Shown here: positions 1 through 10,041 of the stretch, piece by piece
How positions within the stretch are numbered: position 1 is the stretch's first letter
Layout: each line of letters begins with the position of its first letter
Made by a program: the position numbers and the translations under genes
Notes under the pieces: generated by a model
Databases searched by the model: none
What the model saw: only the letters and a program-made list of their open reading frames with translations
What the model was told of the DNA's origin: nothing
DNA from: Roseicella frigidaeris
Lineage (GTDB): Bacteria; Pseudomonadota; Alphaproteobacteria; Acetobacterales; Acetobacteraceae
DNA length: 64,000 nucleotides
Direction of reading: 5' to 3'
NCBI RefSeq assembly: GCF_003258945.1
Contig: NZ_QLIX01000015.1
Coordinates: forward strand, 59,090 to 123,089

Positions 1-921
1 GCCCGCGGGCAGGGCCCCGGCCAGCCGGCCGCGCAGGCGCTGCAGCCGGGCCGGCCATTCCGCCGCGGCGATGCCCTCGGCGATGGCGGCATCGCTCAGC
101 CAGTCTGGTGCCCAGGCGCGCAGGGCGGCGATGGCGATGCCGGCATTCTCCGCCTGGTGCGCGCCGAGCAGGGCGGGCGGCGGCAGGTCGAGCGCGCCCG
201 CGGCATCCTCGTAGCGCAGCCCGCCCGCCCGCTCGGCGATGCGCCAGTCGCGGCCGCGCGCCAGCAGCCGCGCGCCGAGCTGTGCCGCCTCGGCCTCCAG
301 CACCGCCTGCACCGCCGGGTCCTGCGCCCCGGTCGCGCAGGCCACGCCCGGCTTCATGATGCCCGCCTTCTCGGCCGCGATCCCGGTCAGCCGGTCGCCG
401 AGGAACTCCATATGGTCCATGGAGATACTGGTGATGGCGGTGGCGGCGGGGCGGTCGATCACGTTGGTTGCGTCGAACCGGCCGCCGAGCCCGACCTCCA
501 GCACCAGGAGGTCGGCGGGCACGCGGCTGAAGAGCAGCAGCGCGGTCGCCGTGATCACCTCGAAGACGGTGATCGGCGCGCCGGCGTTGCGCGTCTCCAC
601 CTCCTCCAGCGCGGCGGCGAGCGCCGCCTCCTCCACCAGCCGGCCGGCGAGGCGGATGCGCTCGTGGAAGCGCACCAGATGCGGCGAGGTGTAGACATGC
701 ACCCGCTGCCCCGCCGCCTCGGCGATGGCGCGCAGGAAGGCGCAGGTCGATCCCTTGCCGTTGGTCCCCGCCACATGGATCACCGGCGGCAGGGCGCGCT
801 CGGGGTGGCCGAGGGCGGCGAGCAGGCGCTGGAGGCGCCCGAGGCTGAGATCGATCAGCTTCGGATGCAGCCCGTGCAGCCGGTCGAGCACCGCCTCCGA
901 CCGGCCGGAGGGCGCGGCCAT
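1..921 (-). CDS. folC: Dihydrofolate synthase / folylpolyglutamate synthase, 3'-truncated by window edge
   Basis: FolC adds glutamate to dihydropteroate and then to tetrahydrofolates in the cytoplasm, using ATP. The readable 307 residues begin MAAPSGRSEAVLDRL and carry the Mur-ligase P-loop AGTNGKGST (about residues 51-59), the SPHLVRFHERIR segment and LGGRFDATNVID, all typical of FolC. Roughly the last 120 residues lie beyond position 1. The start is uncertain. ATG at 921 gives a normal N-terminus. A GTG at 981, in frame, would overlap the accD stop in a GTGA arrangement and add about 20 residues encoded by a 12-bp repeat. It follows accD in the common alphaproteobacterial order. Identification is firm; the start is not. 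Confidence 0.9.
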   Translation of the reverse strand, partial: MAAPSGRSEAVLDRLHGLHPKLIDLSLGRLQRLLAALGHPERALPPVIHVAGTNGKGSTCAFLRAIAEAAGQRVHVYTSPHLVRFHERIRLAGRLVEEAALAAALEEVETRNAGAPITVFEVITATALLLFSRVPADLLVLEVGLGGRFDATNVIDRPAATAITSISMDHMEFLGDRLTGIAAEKAGIMKPGVACATGAQDPAVQAVLEAEAAQLGARLLARGRDWRIAERAGGLRYEDAAGALDLPPPALLGAHQAENAGIAIAALRAWAPDWLSDAAIAEGIAAAEWPARLQRLRGRLAGALPAG

Positions 922-981
922 GGCGCCGATCGGGGCGCCGATCGGGACACCGGGCGGGACGCCAATCGGGACACCGGTCAC
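922..981. repeat. Degenerate 12-bp tandem repeat, five units, at the accD/folC junction
   Basis: Five consecutive 12-bp units (first two GGCGCCGATCGG, then GACACCGGGCGG, GACGCCAATCGG, GACACCGGTCAC) fill the space between the in-frame GTG at 981 and the ATG at 921 of folC. The accD stop codon (978-980) lies in the last unit. Read in the folC frame the repeat encodes a Gly-Val-Pro-Ile-Gly-like string. It looks like replication slippage that either lengthened folC's N-terminus or separated the two genes. Confidence 0.7.
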
Positions 982-1910
982 GGCGCCGGCCCGGCCCCCT
1001 CGGGCTCGGCCGGGGCGGGCAGCGGCAGCGGCGAGGCGGCGGCATCCTCGCCGCTCAGCCGTTCCGGCAGCCGCAGCAGGCCGATCAGCCGGGCCAGGGT
1101 CGGGCGCATCTCGGCGCGCCGCACCACCATGTCGAGGATGCCGTGCTCCAGCAGGTACTCGGCGCGCTGGAAGCCCTCCGGCAGCTTCTCGCGCACCGTC
1201 TGCTCGATGACGCGGGCGCCGGCGAAGCCGATCAGCGCCCCCGGCTCGGCGATCTGGATGTCGCCCAGCATGGCGAAGCTCGCGGTCACCCCGCCGGTGG
1301 TGGGGTCGGCCAGCACCACGATGAAGGGCAGCCCGGCCTCCTTCACCATGCGGGTGGCGATGACGGTGCGCGGCATCTGCATCAGGCTGATCGCGCCCTC
1401 CTGCATGCGGGCGCCGCCCGAGGCGGTGAAGACGATCAGCGGGCTGTCCTGCAGCACGGCGAGGCGGGCGGCGGTGACGATCGCCTCGCCGATGCCGGCG
1501 CCCATGGAACCGCCCATGAAGCTGAACTCGAAGGCGGCGGCGACGACGCGGTTGCCCTCGATGGCGCCATGCGCCACCACCACCGCATCCTCCTGGCCCG
1601 CCTTGGCCTGGGCCTCGCGCAGCCGGTCGCCGTAGCGGCGCTGGTCGCGGAAGCGCAGCGGGTCGGCCGGCGCCTTCGGCAGCTCGATCCGCTGCCAGCC
1701 CTCATCCAGCGTGTAGTCCAGCCGCTGCCGGGCGCCGATGCGCAGGTGATGCGCGCAATGCGGGCAGACATGCAGGTTCCGCTCGAGGTCGCGGTGGAAG
1801 ATCATCTGCTCGCAGGCGGGGCATTTGTGCCAGAGATTCTCCGGCACCTCGCGCGGCGCGCCGAACAGCGTCTTGATCTTCGGCAGCGCCCATTCGCTGA
1901 TCCAGTTCAT
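978..1910 (-). CDS. accD: Acetyl-CoA carboxylase, carboxyltransferase beta subunit
   Basis: AccD forms the carboxyltransferase with AccA and moves the carboxyl group from biotin to acetyl-CoA, the first step of fatty-acid synthesis. The 310-residue product starts [16 protein letters not shown]. It has the N-terminal zinc ribbon (Cys30, Cys33, Cys49, Cys52) and the crotonase-like core with [23 protein letters not shown] and [12 protein letters not shown]. The last 20 residues are a low-complexity Pro/Ala/Glu tail. It is transcribed after trpA, from which it is separated by a dispersed repeat, and before folC, a frequent alphaproteobacterial arrangement. Confidence 0.96.
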   Translation of the reverse strand: MNWISEWALPKIKTLFGAPREVPENLWHKCPACEQMIFHRDLERNLHVCPHCAHHLRIGARQRLDYTLDEGWQRIELPKAPADPLRFRDQRRYGDRLREAQAKAGQEDAVVVAHGAIEGNRVVAAAFEFSFMGGSMGAGIGEAIVTAARLAVLQDSPLIVFTASGGARMQEGAISLMQMPRTVIATRMVKEAGLPFIVVLADPTTGGVTASFAMLGDIQIAEPGALIGFAGARVIEQTVREKLPEGFQRAEYLLEHGILDMVVRRAEMRPTLARLIGLLRLPERLSGEDAAASPLPLPAPAEPEGAGPAP

Positions 1911-1921
1911 CGGGCCCTCAC

Positions 1922-2089
1922 ACCAACGGCCGTTGATGGGTCGCCATCAACAAGCCCCTCAGACGCCGGGCGCAAACCTCCGGTTTGCCTGGCTTCGCCG
2001 CGTCGCGCTGACGGGCGCGCCCGGCGGCGCGACCGGCGGCGCCCATCCGGGCGCTCGGCATGAATGGAATATCCATGCCCTTGGTATCA
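1922..2089 (-). repeat. Dispersed intergenic repeat, family A, copy 1
   Basis: This segment fills the trpA-accD gap and is closely related, in opposite orientation, to 8046-8196. Shared blocks are the palindrome GCAAACC-TCC-GGTTTGC inside CCGGGCGCAAACC...TTTGCCTGG, a GGGCGCTCGGCATGAATGG block, the end ATACCAA next to a TGA stop, and an ACGGCCGTTG arm at the other end. Read in the trpA direction it begins exactly at the trpA stop codon, TGATACCAA. No open frame in it looks like a protein. Function unknown; a REP/BIME-like or terminator-like role is possible. Confidence 0.8.
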
Positions 2090-2904
2090 GCCCTCGCCGC
2101 GGATCGCCTCGGCCAGGCCGCGCACCTGGTCGAGCACCTGGCGCACCGTCTCCGGCCGCGCCCGCCCCTCCTCGTCGAGCGAGGCGGCCAGCGTATCGAC
2201 CAGCGCCGTGCCGACCACGGCGCCATCGGCCAGCCGCGCCGCCTCGGCCGCCTGCTGCGGCGTGCGGATGCCGAAGCCGATGCAGACGGGCAGGTCCGTG
2301 TGCCGGCGGATGCGGGGGATCGCCTCGGCCAGGCTGGCGCTGCTGGCGCTCCGCGTCCCGGTGATGCCGGCGATCGAGACGTAGTAGACGAAGCCCGAGG
2401 TGGCGGCGAGGACGCGCGGCAGCCGCGCCTCGTCGGTGGTCGGCGCCACCAGGCGGATCAGGTCGAGGCCCTGCGCCCGCGCCTGCGGCTCCACCTCGTC
2501 CGCCTCCTCCGGCGGGACGTCGACGATGATGAGGCCATCGACGCCCGAGGCGGCGGCATCGGTGCAGAAGCGCTCGATCCCATAGGCGAGGATGGGGTTG
2601 TAGTAGCCCATCAGCACCACCGGCGTCGCCGCGTTGCCGCGGCGGAAGTCGCGCACCATGGCGAGCACGCGCGAGAGCGTGCCGCCCGCCTTCAGCGCCC
2701 GGAGCGCCGCCCGCTGGATGGAGGGGCCGTCCGCCATGGGGTCGGTGAAGGGCACGCCGATCTCGATGACATCGGCGCCGGCGCCGGGCAGGCCGCGCAG
2801 GATGGCGAGGGAGGTGGCCGGGTCGGGGTCGTAGGCCTGGAGATAGGTGACGAGGGCGCCGCGGCCCTCGCGCTTCAGGGCGGCGAAGCGGTCGGCGATG
2901 CGGC

Positions 2905-2908
<4 letters not shown>
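2087..2908 (-). CDS. trpA: Tryptophan synthase alpha subunit
   Basis: TrpA cleaves indole-3-glycerol phosphate to indole, which is channelled to TrpB. The 273-residue product starts from a GTG ([20 protein letters not shown]) that overlaps the trpB stop as GTGA. Family signatures are clear: [20 protein letters not shown] with the catalytic Glu, [24 protein letters not shown] with the catalytic Asp, [11 protein letters not shown] and [12 protein letters not shown]. Length matches the family. The stop codon is contributed by the first bases of dispersed repeat A. Confidence 0.96.
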
Positions 2909-4143
<1,235 letters not shown>

Positions 4144-4177
4144 TTGCGTTCCCCGGGGATCCCGCATCCCTCGCGCC

Positions 4178-4933
4178 TCATAGCGCCGCCGCCCCCCTGA
4201 CGGAACCCGGGGCCGCGGCCCCCGCCCCGCCCCGCGCCGCGGCATCCTCTCCGCGCCGCGCCGCGGCGTCCTCTCCGCGCCGCGCCGCGGCGTCCTCTCC
4301 GCGCCGCGCCGCGGCGACGAAGGCGGCGATCAGCGCCGGGTCCTTCACCCCCCGCGCCCGCTCGACGCCGGAGGAGACATCCACCCCCGGGGCGCCGGAC
4401 TGGCGGAGCGCCTCCGCCACCGTCGCCGGCGTCAGCCCGCCGGCCAGCAGCCAGGGGCGCGGGATGGGCTGGCCGGCCACGATCCGCCAGTCGAAGGCGG
4501 CGGCGTTGCCGCCCGGCAGGCTGGCCCCGGGCGGCGGCTTGGCATCGAGCAGGAAGCGGTCCACCGCCGGGGCGTAGTCGGCGAGCCGCGCCAGGTCGGC
4601 CGGCCTGGCGATGCCGAGCGCCTTCATCACCGGCCGGCCGAAGCGGGCGCGGATGGCGGCGGCGCGGGCCGGCGTCTCCTCGCCATGCAGCTGGATCAGG
4701 TCGAGCGGCAGGGCGGCCAGCGCCGCCGCGAGCAGCGCATCCTCCGGATCGACGAAGAGGCCGACGCGGAGCGGCCCGCCGGTGGCGCGGCGGGAGAGCG
4801 ATGCGGCCTGTTCGGGCGTCACCGCCCGGGGCGAGGGCGGGTAGAAGACGAAGCCGAGGAGATCGGCGCCGGCGGCGAGGGCGGCATCGAACCCCGCCGC
4901 GTCCTTCACCCCGCAGATCTTGACCAGGATCAC
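4178..4933 (-). CDS. trpF: Phosphoribosylanthranilate isomerase with repetitive C-terminal tail
   Basis: TrpF isomerises N-(5-phosphoribosyl)anthranilate to CdRP in tryptophan synthesis. The barrel starts VKICGV (catalytic Cys) and contains [30 protein letters not shown] and GVDVSSGVE. At 251 residues it is about 35-40 longer than most relatives; the excess is a C-terminal tail with three AARRGEDA repeats encoded by a 24-bp tandem repeat, then Gly/Ala-rich sequence. It starts with GTG at 4933, overlapping the pyrF stop as GTGA. Confidence 0.94.
   Translation of the reverse strand: MILVKICGVKDAAGFDAALAAGADLLGFVFYPPSPRAVTPEQAASLSRRATGGPLRVGLFVDPEDALLAAALAALPLDLIQLHGEETPARAAAIRARFGRPVMKALGIARPADLARLADYAPAVDRFLLDAKPPPGASLPGGNAAAFDWRIVAGQPIPRPWLLAGGLTPATVAEALRQSGAPGVDVSSGVERARGVKDPALIAAFVAAARRGEDAAARRGEDAAARRGEDAAARGGAGAAAPGSVRGAAAL
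4241..4312. repeat. 24-bp tandem repeat, three units, within trpF 3' end
   Basis: Three near-identical 24-bp units start at 4241, 4265 and 4289 (GGC-A/G-TCCTCTCCGCGCC...). The first differs from the others by one base and a partial fourth follows. On the coding strand each encodes AARRGEDA. The unit is a multiple of three, so copy number can change without breaking trpF. Confidence 0.9.
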
Positions 4934-5643
4934 GCCGGCAGCCCGGCGGCGATGGCGCGGGCCGCCGCCGCGGGGTCCGAGGCGCCGGTGATCGGCCGGC
5001 CCACCACGATCCAGTCGGCGCCGGCGGCCACTGCCTCGGCCGGGGTTGCGGTGCGCGCCTGGTCGCCGCTCTCGCTGCCCGCCGGCCGCACCCCCGGCAC
5101 CACCAGCAGCGGCGCGGCGCCGAAGGCGTCGCGGATCGGCGCCACCTCGCGCGGCGAGCAGACGAGGCCGTCCGCCCCCGCCTCCAGCGCCAGCCGGGCG
5201 AGGCGCAGCACCTGCTGCACCGGCCCGCCGGCCACCCCCGTCGCGGCGAGGGCCGCGGCATCGAGGCTGGTCAGCACCGTCACCGCCAGCAGGATCGGCC
5301 GCGCCACCCCGGCCTGCTCGGCCGCCTCGCGCGCCGCCGCCAGCATCGCCGCGCCGCCCGCGGCGTGCAGGGTCAGCATCGCCGGGCGCAGCGGCAGCAG
5401 GGAGCGGACGGCGCCGGCCACCGTGTTCGGGATGTCGTGCAGCTTGAGGTCGAGGAAGACCGGGGCCGCCCCGGCCATGGCCCGGACCGCCGCCGGCCCC
5501 TCGGCGGCGAAGAGCTCGAGGCCGAGCTTGAGGGCGCCGCAGCAGGGCGCGAGCGCGGCGGCGAGCGCGGCGGCGCGGGCGGGATCGGCGGTGTCGATCG
5601 CCGGGATCAGCCGCGCCGCGGGCTGCTGGGGGCGGGCGAGCAT
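4930..5643 (-). CDS. pyrF: Orotidine 5'-phosphate decarboxylase
   Basis: PyrF converts OMP to UMP, the last step of pyrimidine synthesis. The 237-residue product starts [20 protein letters not shown] and has the catalytic [11 protein letters not shown] motif, a LTLHAAGG strand, VCSPREV, VVPGVRP and the C-terminal [10 protein letters not shown] phosphate-binding segment. The ATG at 5643 sits 13 bp after the lapA stop; longer in-frame starts only add sequence antisense-like in composition. pyrF and trpF are coupled by a GTGA overlap, so pyrF-trpF-trpB-trpA probably form one transcript with lapA. Confidence 0.94.
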   Translation of the reverse strand: MLARPQQPAARLIPAIDTADPARAAALAAALAPCCGALKLGLELFAAEGPAAVRAMAGAAPVFLDLKLHDIPNTVAGAVRSLLPLRPAMLTLHAAGGAAMLAAAREAAEQAGVARPILLAVTVLTSLDAAALAATGVAGGPVQQVLRLARLALEAGADGLVCSPREVAPIRDAFGAAPLLVVPGVRPAGSESGDQARTATPAEAVAAGADWIVVGRPITGASDPAAAARAIAAGLPA

Positions 5644-5656
5644 GCGGGCCGGCCGG

Positions 5657-5998
5657 TCAGGCCGCCGGCCGGCGCAGGGCGACGAGGCCGGTGCCGCCGC
5701 TCGGCGGGACCGGGCCGACCTGCTTGGCGGCGGCGGCGCGGAAATCGGCGAGCTCCGCCTCCATCGCCCGCGCCGCATCCTCCATCCGCCGGGCGCGGCG
5801 GCGATAGGGCAGGCTGGCCAGCCAGGTGACCAGGGCGCCGAAGAGGAAGCAGAGGGCGCCGATGAGCAGGATGGCGACCGAGAGCGGCGCCACCCAGGCC
5901 ACGTCGAAGGGCCAGAGGCGCAGCGCGACCGCGTCGCGGTTCGACAGGCCGAACAGCACCAGCAGGATCAGCAGGGGCAGGAGTAGGATCCAGCGCAT
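5657..5998 (-). CDS. LapA-domain inner-membrane protein
   Basis: A 113-residue protein with two transmembrane helices ([18 protein letters not shown] and [24 protein letters not shown]) followed by a basic, helical cytoplasmic tail ([19 protein letters not shown]). This is the lipopolysaccharide assembly protein A (DUF1049) pattern. In alphaproteobacteria such genes often lie between ihfB and pyrF/trpF, as here. A GGAAGG ribosome-binding site precedes the ATG. LapA proteins in enterobacteria take part in control of LPS synthesis; the role here is inferred from the domain alone. Confidence 0.85.
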   Translation of the reverse strand: MRWILLLPLLILLVLFGLSNRDAVALRLWPFDVAWVAPLSVAILLIGALCFLFGALVTWLASLPYRRRARRMEDAARAMEAELADFRAAAAKQVGPVPPSGGTGLVALRRPAA

Positions 5999-6064
5999 CG
6001 GGGCCTTCCGTCGGACGGGGGTCGGGCGGCATGCCTACAACCCGGGGCGCCGCATGGGAATGGC

Positions 6065-6171
6065 TAGAGCGCGATCGCCTGGGGCGGCCTCGCCGAAGGC
6101 GTAAATCACGCGGCCAAACAAGGGCCTAGACCAGGCTCCGCGAACCGGGGCGAGCGGATCGTGGTCCGGGC
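6065..6171 (-). repeat. Dispersed intergenic repeat, family B, copy 1
   Basis: Located between lapA and the ihfB stop. It shares with 35191-35296 and 62081-62186 the succession of a GGACCATGATCCG-type arm, a GGGTTCGCGG centre, a second CATGGTCTGG-type arm, a GCGTGAT-like block and GCCTTCGG...GGCGATCACGCTCT. This copy is the most diverged. It starts 13 bp after the ihfB stop, read in the ihfB direction. The remaining lapA-ihfB gap holds nothing recognisable. Confidence 0.75.
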
Positions 6172-6183
6172 CGCTGGGCGGCC

Positions 6184-6501
6184 TCAGGCCTCGACCTTGG
6201 CCCGGGTCGCGGCCTGCGGCTCGCCGCCATTGACCCGCTCGCGCAGCTCCTTGCCCGGCTTGAAATAGGGCACCGCCTTGCCGGCCACCGGCACCGCGGC
6301 CCCCGTGCGCGGGTTGCGGCCGGTGCGAGCATCGCGCTTCTTGGCCGAGAAGGCGCCGAAGCCGCGCAGCTCCACGCGGTCTCCCCGCGCCAGGGCGGCG
6401 GTGATCTCGTCGAAGATCGTGGCCACGATCAGCTCGATATCGGGCTGGCGGAGATGCGGGTTCTCCGCGGCCAGATGCGCGATCAGCTCGCTCTTGGTCA
6501 T
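6184..6501 (-). CDS. ihfB: Integration host factor beta subunit
   Basis: A 105-residue HU/IHF-fold DNA-bending protein that pairs with IhfA. The start at 6501 gives [17 protein letters not shown], the usual IhfB N-terminus. [26 protein letters not shown] is the beta-arm signature, with [14 protein letters not shown] at the end. In alphaproteobacteria ihfB follows sppA and rpsA, as seen here. IHF participates in many sigma-54 promoters, recombination and, in purple bacteria, puf/puc expression. Confidence 0.95.
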   Translation of the reverse strand: MTKSELIAHLAAENPHLRQPDIELIVATIFDEITAALARGDRVELRGFGAFSAKKRDARTGRNPRTGAAVPVAGKAVPYFKPGKELRERVNGGEPQAATRAKVEA

Positions 6502-6547
6502 TGCTGCCAGCCCCGCAAGGTGCCCCCCCTGGCCCGGCCGACCGGGA

Positions 6548-7459
6548 TCAGCGGAAAACCTGCCAGAGCGGCGCCGGCCCGTCAACGCCAAGCCATTCTG
6601 AAATCACGGTTTTCACAGCTCCGCCCCAGGCCGCCCGGAGCAGCCGCTCGGCGGTGCCGCGCGGCTGCAGGTCGCGCACCGGCAGATCGGCCGCGACGCC
6701 CTTCTCGGCGGCGAGCCAGGCCCGCGCCTCCCGCTCGCCGCCGATCGCGTCCACCAGCCCGGCCGCGAGGGCCTGCCGGCCGGACAGCACGCGGCCATCC
6801 GCCAGCGGCCGCACCCGCTCCTCCGGCAGCTTCCGGCCGGCCACCACCATGGCGAGGAACTGCTCGTACATGTCGCCGACCACCCCCTGCAGCGCCGCCC
6901 GCCCCTCGCCCGAGAGCGGGTGCAGCGGGCTCGGCTGGTCCTTCAGCGGGCCGGAGGTGATCGCCTCGGTCCGCACGCCGAGGCGGGCCAGCAATTCCGA
7001 GCCGTCGAAGGTCTGCAGCAGCACGCCGATCGAGCCGGTGATGGTGGATTCGCGGGCGAAGATCCGCTCCGCCGCGACGGCGGTCATGTAGCCGGCCGAG
7101 GCGGCGGTGCCGCGCATCACCGCGACCACCGGCTTCGTCTCGCGCAGGCGCAGCAAGGCGCCATGCAGCATCTCGCCGCCGCCGACGCTGCCCCCGGGGC
7201 TGTCGATGGAGACGATGACCGCCTTCGCCGAGGCATCCCGGCCCAGCCGGTCGAGCGCCTCGGCCAGGCGCCGGTCATCGGTGATGATGCCCTCGACCGG
7301 CAGGCGGACGACATGGTCGCGCTCGAGCCACGGGCCGGTCCGGCCGAGCAGCAGGGCCATCACGCCGGCCAGCAGCAGCAGGACGGCGCCGGCCCGCCAG
7401 AAGGCCAGGCGCCGCTTCAGCCGCCGGCGGTCGATGAGGAGATCGGTCTCGAGGGCCAT
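6548..7459 (-). CDS. sppA: Signal peptide peptidase SppA, short (36K) type
   Basis: A membrane-anchored serine peptidase that degrades cleaved signal peptides. The 303-residue product has an N-terminal anchor ([20 protein letters not shown]), the oxyanion region [14 protein letters not shown], the nucleophile in [14 protein letters not shown] and the general-base lysine in TSGPLKDQ. Its length and single protease domain match the short bacterial SppA rather than the duplicated E. coli protein. The ATG at 7459 has a GGAG site eight bases upstream. The gene lies between rpsA and ihfB. Confidence 0.93.
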   Translation of the reverse strand: MALETDLLIDRRRLKRRLAFWRAGAVLLLLAGVMALLLGRTGPWLERDHVVRLPVEGIITDDRRLAEALDRLGRDASAKAVIVSIDSPGGSVGGGEMLHGALLRLRETKPVVAVMRGTAASAGYMTAVAAERIFARESTITGSIGVLLQTFDGSELLARLGVRTEAITSGPLKDQPSPLHPLSGEGRAALQGVVGDMYEQFLAMVVAGRKLPEERVRPLADGRVLSGRQALAAGLVDAIGGEREARAWLAAEKGVAADLPVRDLQPRGTAERLLRAAWGGAVKTVISEWLGVDGPAPLWQVFR

Positions 7460-7718
7460 GCTCTGCTCCGGGCCTGTCCGCCAAGGGGCGATCGGCATGG
7501 GCGGCATCTTCCGCCCGGCCGCCCTCGCCGTGAATGCCCTGCAACGCTCCGCCAGGGCGCCGGGCGCGGCGCCGCGGCCATCGGTTCGCCACCGAGGCAA
7601 TCGTGTCGCCTGGGCCACACTGCGTCCATCCTGCCAGGGTGGCGCGATGCAATCTCGTTGACCGGGCATTCCGCCTGCGTCCCAATGGGATGGCAAGCGA
7701 CCAGGCGAGGAGATGACG

Positions 7719-8048
7719 ATGCATTGCCCGCGCGTGATGGGAGGCCTGCTGCTCGCCTCCCTGGCCCTGGCGGCCTGCGAGCCGAAACAGGCCAGCGGAC
7801 CGCTCAGCACCATGCCGACCGGCACCACCGAGTCCCTGTTGCGCCAGCAGCAGCTGCGGAACATGCAGGCAGATCCGAGCCGCGGCATGCAGAACCCGAC
7901 GGTCACGAATGTCAGCCCCGGCGCGGCCGGCATCGAGCGCTCGGCCACGGGCGGCGCGGGCGGCACCGGCGCCGGGGCGCCGGTCACCGTCAATCCGGGC
8001 GCGGGCGGCATCGTCCGCGGCACCGGCATCGGCGCGCCGGTGCAGTGA
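7719..8048 (+). CDS. Small lipoprotein of unknown function
   Basis: A 109-residue product with a lipoprotein signal peptide (MGGLLLASLALAAC, lipobox LAAC, lipidated Cys20) and a low-complexity mature part rich in Gly, Ala, Thr and Pro. It contains two similar phrases, VTNVSPGAAGIERSATG and VTVNPGAGGIVRGTG. The second ATG at 7719 is preferred because AGGAG lies six bases before it; the ATG at 7713 abuts the same AGGAG. It stands alone between sppA and rpsA and is divergent from sppA. Its stop codon is the first base triplet of repeat A copy 2. Confidence 0.75.
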   Translation: MHCPRVMGGLLLASLALAACEPKQASGPLSTMPTGTTESLLRQQQLRNMQADPSRGMQNPTVTNVSPGAAGIERSATGGAGGTGAGAPVTVNPGAGGIVRGTGIGAPVQ

Positions 8049-8196
8049 TACCAACGGCATGAATGGTCCATTCATGCCGAGCGCCCGAACGGGCGCCGCG
8101 CCGAGTGGCGCGAGGGCCCAGGCAAACCGGAGGTTTGCGCCCGGCAACTGAGAAGGCCGTTGATGGGTCACCAGCAACGGCCGTCAGTATGATACC
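8046..8196 (+). repeat. Dispersed intergenic repeat, family A, copy 2
   Basis: The inverted counterpart of 1922-2089. It starts at the lipoprotein stop codon (TGATACCAACGG), then has a perfect 11-bp inverted repeat, GGCATGAATGG-t-CCATTCATGCC, followed by the GCAAACC-GGA-GGTTTGC palindrome and an ACGGCCGT arm. Both copies are in the same orientation relative to the gene they follow. The stretch from here to the rpsA terminator holds no gene. Confidence 0.85.
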
Positions 8197-8233
8197 GAGC
8201 GCAGGACGGTTGCACCGCCCTGCCCCTCACATG

Positions 8234-8273
8234 AAAAAAGGGCGGCTGCCGCATCGCCGCGGCAGCCGCCCTT
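8234..8273 (-). terminator. Intrinsic terminator of rpsA
   Basis: On the minus strand a 15-bp perfect stem (AAGGGCGGCTGCCGC / GCGGCAGCCGCCCTT, 6-nt loop) is followed by a run of six T residues (8234-8239 on the plus strand read as A). This is a textbook rho-independent terminator about 46 bp after the rpsA stop. Confidence 0.92.
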
Positions 8274-8283
8274 CCCTTGTCCG

Positions 8284-8309
8284 CCCCGCGGCGCCGAGGC
8301 GCCGCGGGG
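8284..8309. other. Perfect 12-bp GC hairpin just after rpsA stop
   Basis: CCCCGCGGCGCC-GA-GGCGCCGCGGGG forms a perfect 12-bp stem ten bases after the rpsA stop and just before the U-tailed terminator. It has no T-run of its own. It may protect the 3' end or help termination. Confidence 0.7.
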
Positions 8310-8319
8310 ATCGGGCCGA

Positions 8320-10041
8320 TTACTCCTCGCCGGCCATCTCGCGGCGGCGGCGGATGGCCGCGCCGAGGATGTCGCCGAGCGAGGCGCCGCTGTCGGTCGA
8401 GCCGTATTCCTTCATCGCCTCGCGCTCCTCCTCGATCTCCTTGCCCTTGATGGTCAGGGAGAGGCGGCGGGCGGCGCGGTCCACGGCGACGACCTTGGCA
8501 TCGACCTTCTCGCCCACGGCGAACTTGTCGGGGCGCTGGTCGCCACGGTCACGCGCGAGCTCGGCGCGGCGGATGAAGCCGGTCAGCACGTCCTCGACCT
8601 TCACCTCGATGCCGTTGGCCTGCACCTGGGTGACGATGCAGGTGACGACGTCGCCCTTGCGCACCTTGTCCAGCACCTCGGCGGCCGGATCGGCCTGGAG
8701 CTGCTTAATGCCGAGCGAGATGCGCTCCTTCTCGACATCGACGTCGAGCACCTTCGCCTTGACGATGTCGCCCTTGTTGAAGCGCAGCATCGCCTGCTCG
8801 CCGGCCTCGTCCCAGGAGATGTCGGACATGTGGACCATGCCGTCGATATCCGGGCCGATGCCGATGAAGAGGCCGAACTCGGTGATGTTGCGGATCTCGC
8901 CCTCGACCTCAGAGCCCGGCGGATGCGCCTCGAGGAACAGGTCCCACGGATTGCCCTGGGCCTGCTTCAGGCCGAGCGAGATGCGGCGCTTCGGCTCGTC
9001 CACGTCGAGGATCATCACGTCCACCTCCTGCGAGGTGGCGACGATCTTGCCCGGATGGACGTTCTTCTTGGTCCAGCTCATCTCGGAGACGTGGACCAGG
9101 CCCTCGACCCCCGGCTCCAGCTCCACGAAGGCGCCGTAGTCGGTGATGTTGGTGACGCGGCCGGAGAACTTGGCGCCCACCGGGTACTTCAGCGCGACGC
9201 CGTCCCACGGATCGGCCATCAGCTGCTTCATGCCGAGGCTGATGCGCTGGGTCTCGCTGTTGAAGCGGATGACCTGCACCTTCACCGGCTGGCCGATGGT
9301 CAGGGCCTCGGACGGGTGGTTGATCCGCCGCCAGGCGATGTCCGTCACGTGCAGCAGGCCATCGACGCCGCCGAGATCGACGAAGGCGCCGTAGTCGGTG
9401 ATGTTCTTCACCACGCCGTCGAGGACCATGCCCTCCTTCAGGCCCTGGATGAGCTCGCTGCGCTGCTCGGCGCGCGTCTCCTCCAGCACCGCGCGGCGGC
9501 TGACCACGATGTTGCCGCGGGCGCGGTCCATCTTGAGGATCTGGAAGGGCTGCGGGCTGCCCATCAGCGGGCCGACATCGCGCACCGGGCGGATATCGAC
9601 CTGCGAGCCGGGGAGGAAGGCCACGGCGCCGCCGAGATCGACGGTGAAGCCGCCCTTGACCCGGCCGAAGATCACGCCGTTGACGCGCTGCTGCGCCTGG
9701 TAGGCCTTCTCGAGGTTGGTCCAGGCCTCCTCGCGCCGCGCCTTCTCGCGCGACAGGACGATGGAGCCGTCCCGGTCCTCGTAGCGCTCGACGAAGAGCT
9801 CGACGACATCACCGGGCTGCACCTCGGGCTTCTGGCCCTGCGGCGCGAATTCCTTGAGGGGGACGCGCCCCTCGCTCTTCAGTCCCACATCCACGACGGC
9901 GTAGTCGTCATCGATGCGCAGCACGCGGCCGGAGACCACCGAGCCGGCGAAGCCGGTATCGGCGCCGAGCGTGGCATCGAGCAGTGCGGCGAAGTCCTCG
10001 GACCCCGCATCCTGATGAGCGAGGCTGGTGGCGGTTGCCAT
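8320..10041 (-). CDS. rpsA: 30S ribosomal protein S1
   Basis: S1 brings mRNA to the 30S subunit. The 573-residue product has six successive S1 RNA-binding repeats, recognisable by recurrent KGxVxGxVKxIxxYGAFVDLG-like strands (for example VKNITDYGAFVDLGGVDGLLH and VTNITDYGAFVELEPGVEGLVH). The start MATATSLAHQDAGSEDFAALL at 10041 matches alphaproteobacterial S1; the sequence upstream is not protein-like. A promoter candidate lies 265-293 bp upstream and an intrinsic terminator downstream, so it can be a single-gene unit despite cmk lying before it. Confidence 0.97.
   Translation of the reverse strand: MATATSLAHQDAGSEDFAALLDATLGADTGFAGSVVSGRVLRIDDDYAVVDVGLKSEGRVPLKEFAPQGQKPEVQPGDVVELFVERYEDRDGSIVLSREKARREEAWTNLEKAYQAQQRVNGVIFGRVKGGFTVDLGGAVAFLPGSQVDIRPVRDVGPLMGSPQPFQILKMDRARGNIVVSRRAVLEETRAEQRSELIQGLKEGMVLDGVVKNITDYGAFVDLGGVDGLLHVTDIAWRRINHPSEALTIGQPVKVQVIRFNSETQRISLGMKQLMADPWDGVALKYPVGAKFSGRVTNITDYGAFVELEPGVEGLVHVSEMSWTKKNVHPGKIVATSQEVDVMILDVDEPKRRISLGLKQAQGNPWDLFLEAHPPGSEVEGEIRNITEFGLFIGIGPDIDGMVHMSDISWDEAGEQAMLRFNKGDIVKAKVLDVDVEKERISLGIKQLQADPAAEVLDKVRKGDVVTCIVTQVQANGIEVKVEDVLTGFIRRAELARDRGDQRPDKFAVGEKVDAKVVAVDRAARRLSLTIKGKEIEEEREAMKEYGSTDSGASLGDILGAAIRRRREMAGEE

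Noticed and set aside
7460..7718. Possible extra gene between sppA and the lipoprotein gene
   Set aside because: Frames here are Arg/Pro-rich without a start and ribosome-binding site. The gap is best read as divergent promoter space, though no clear promoter was found.
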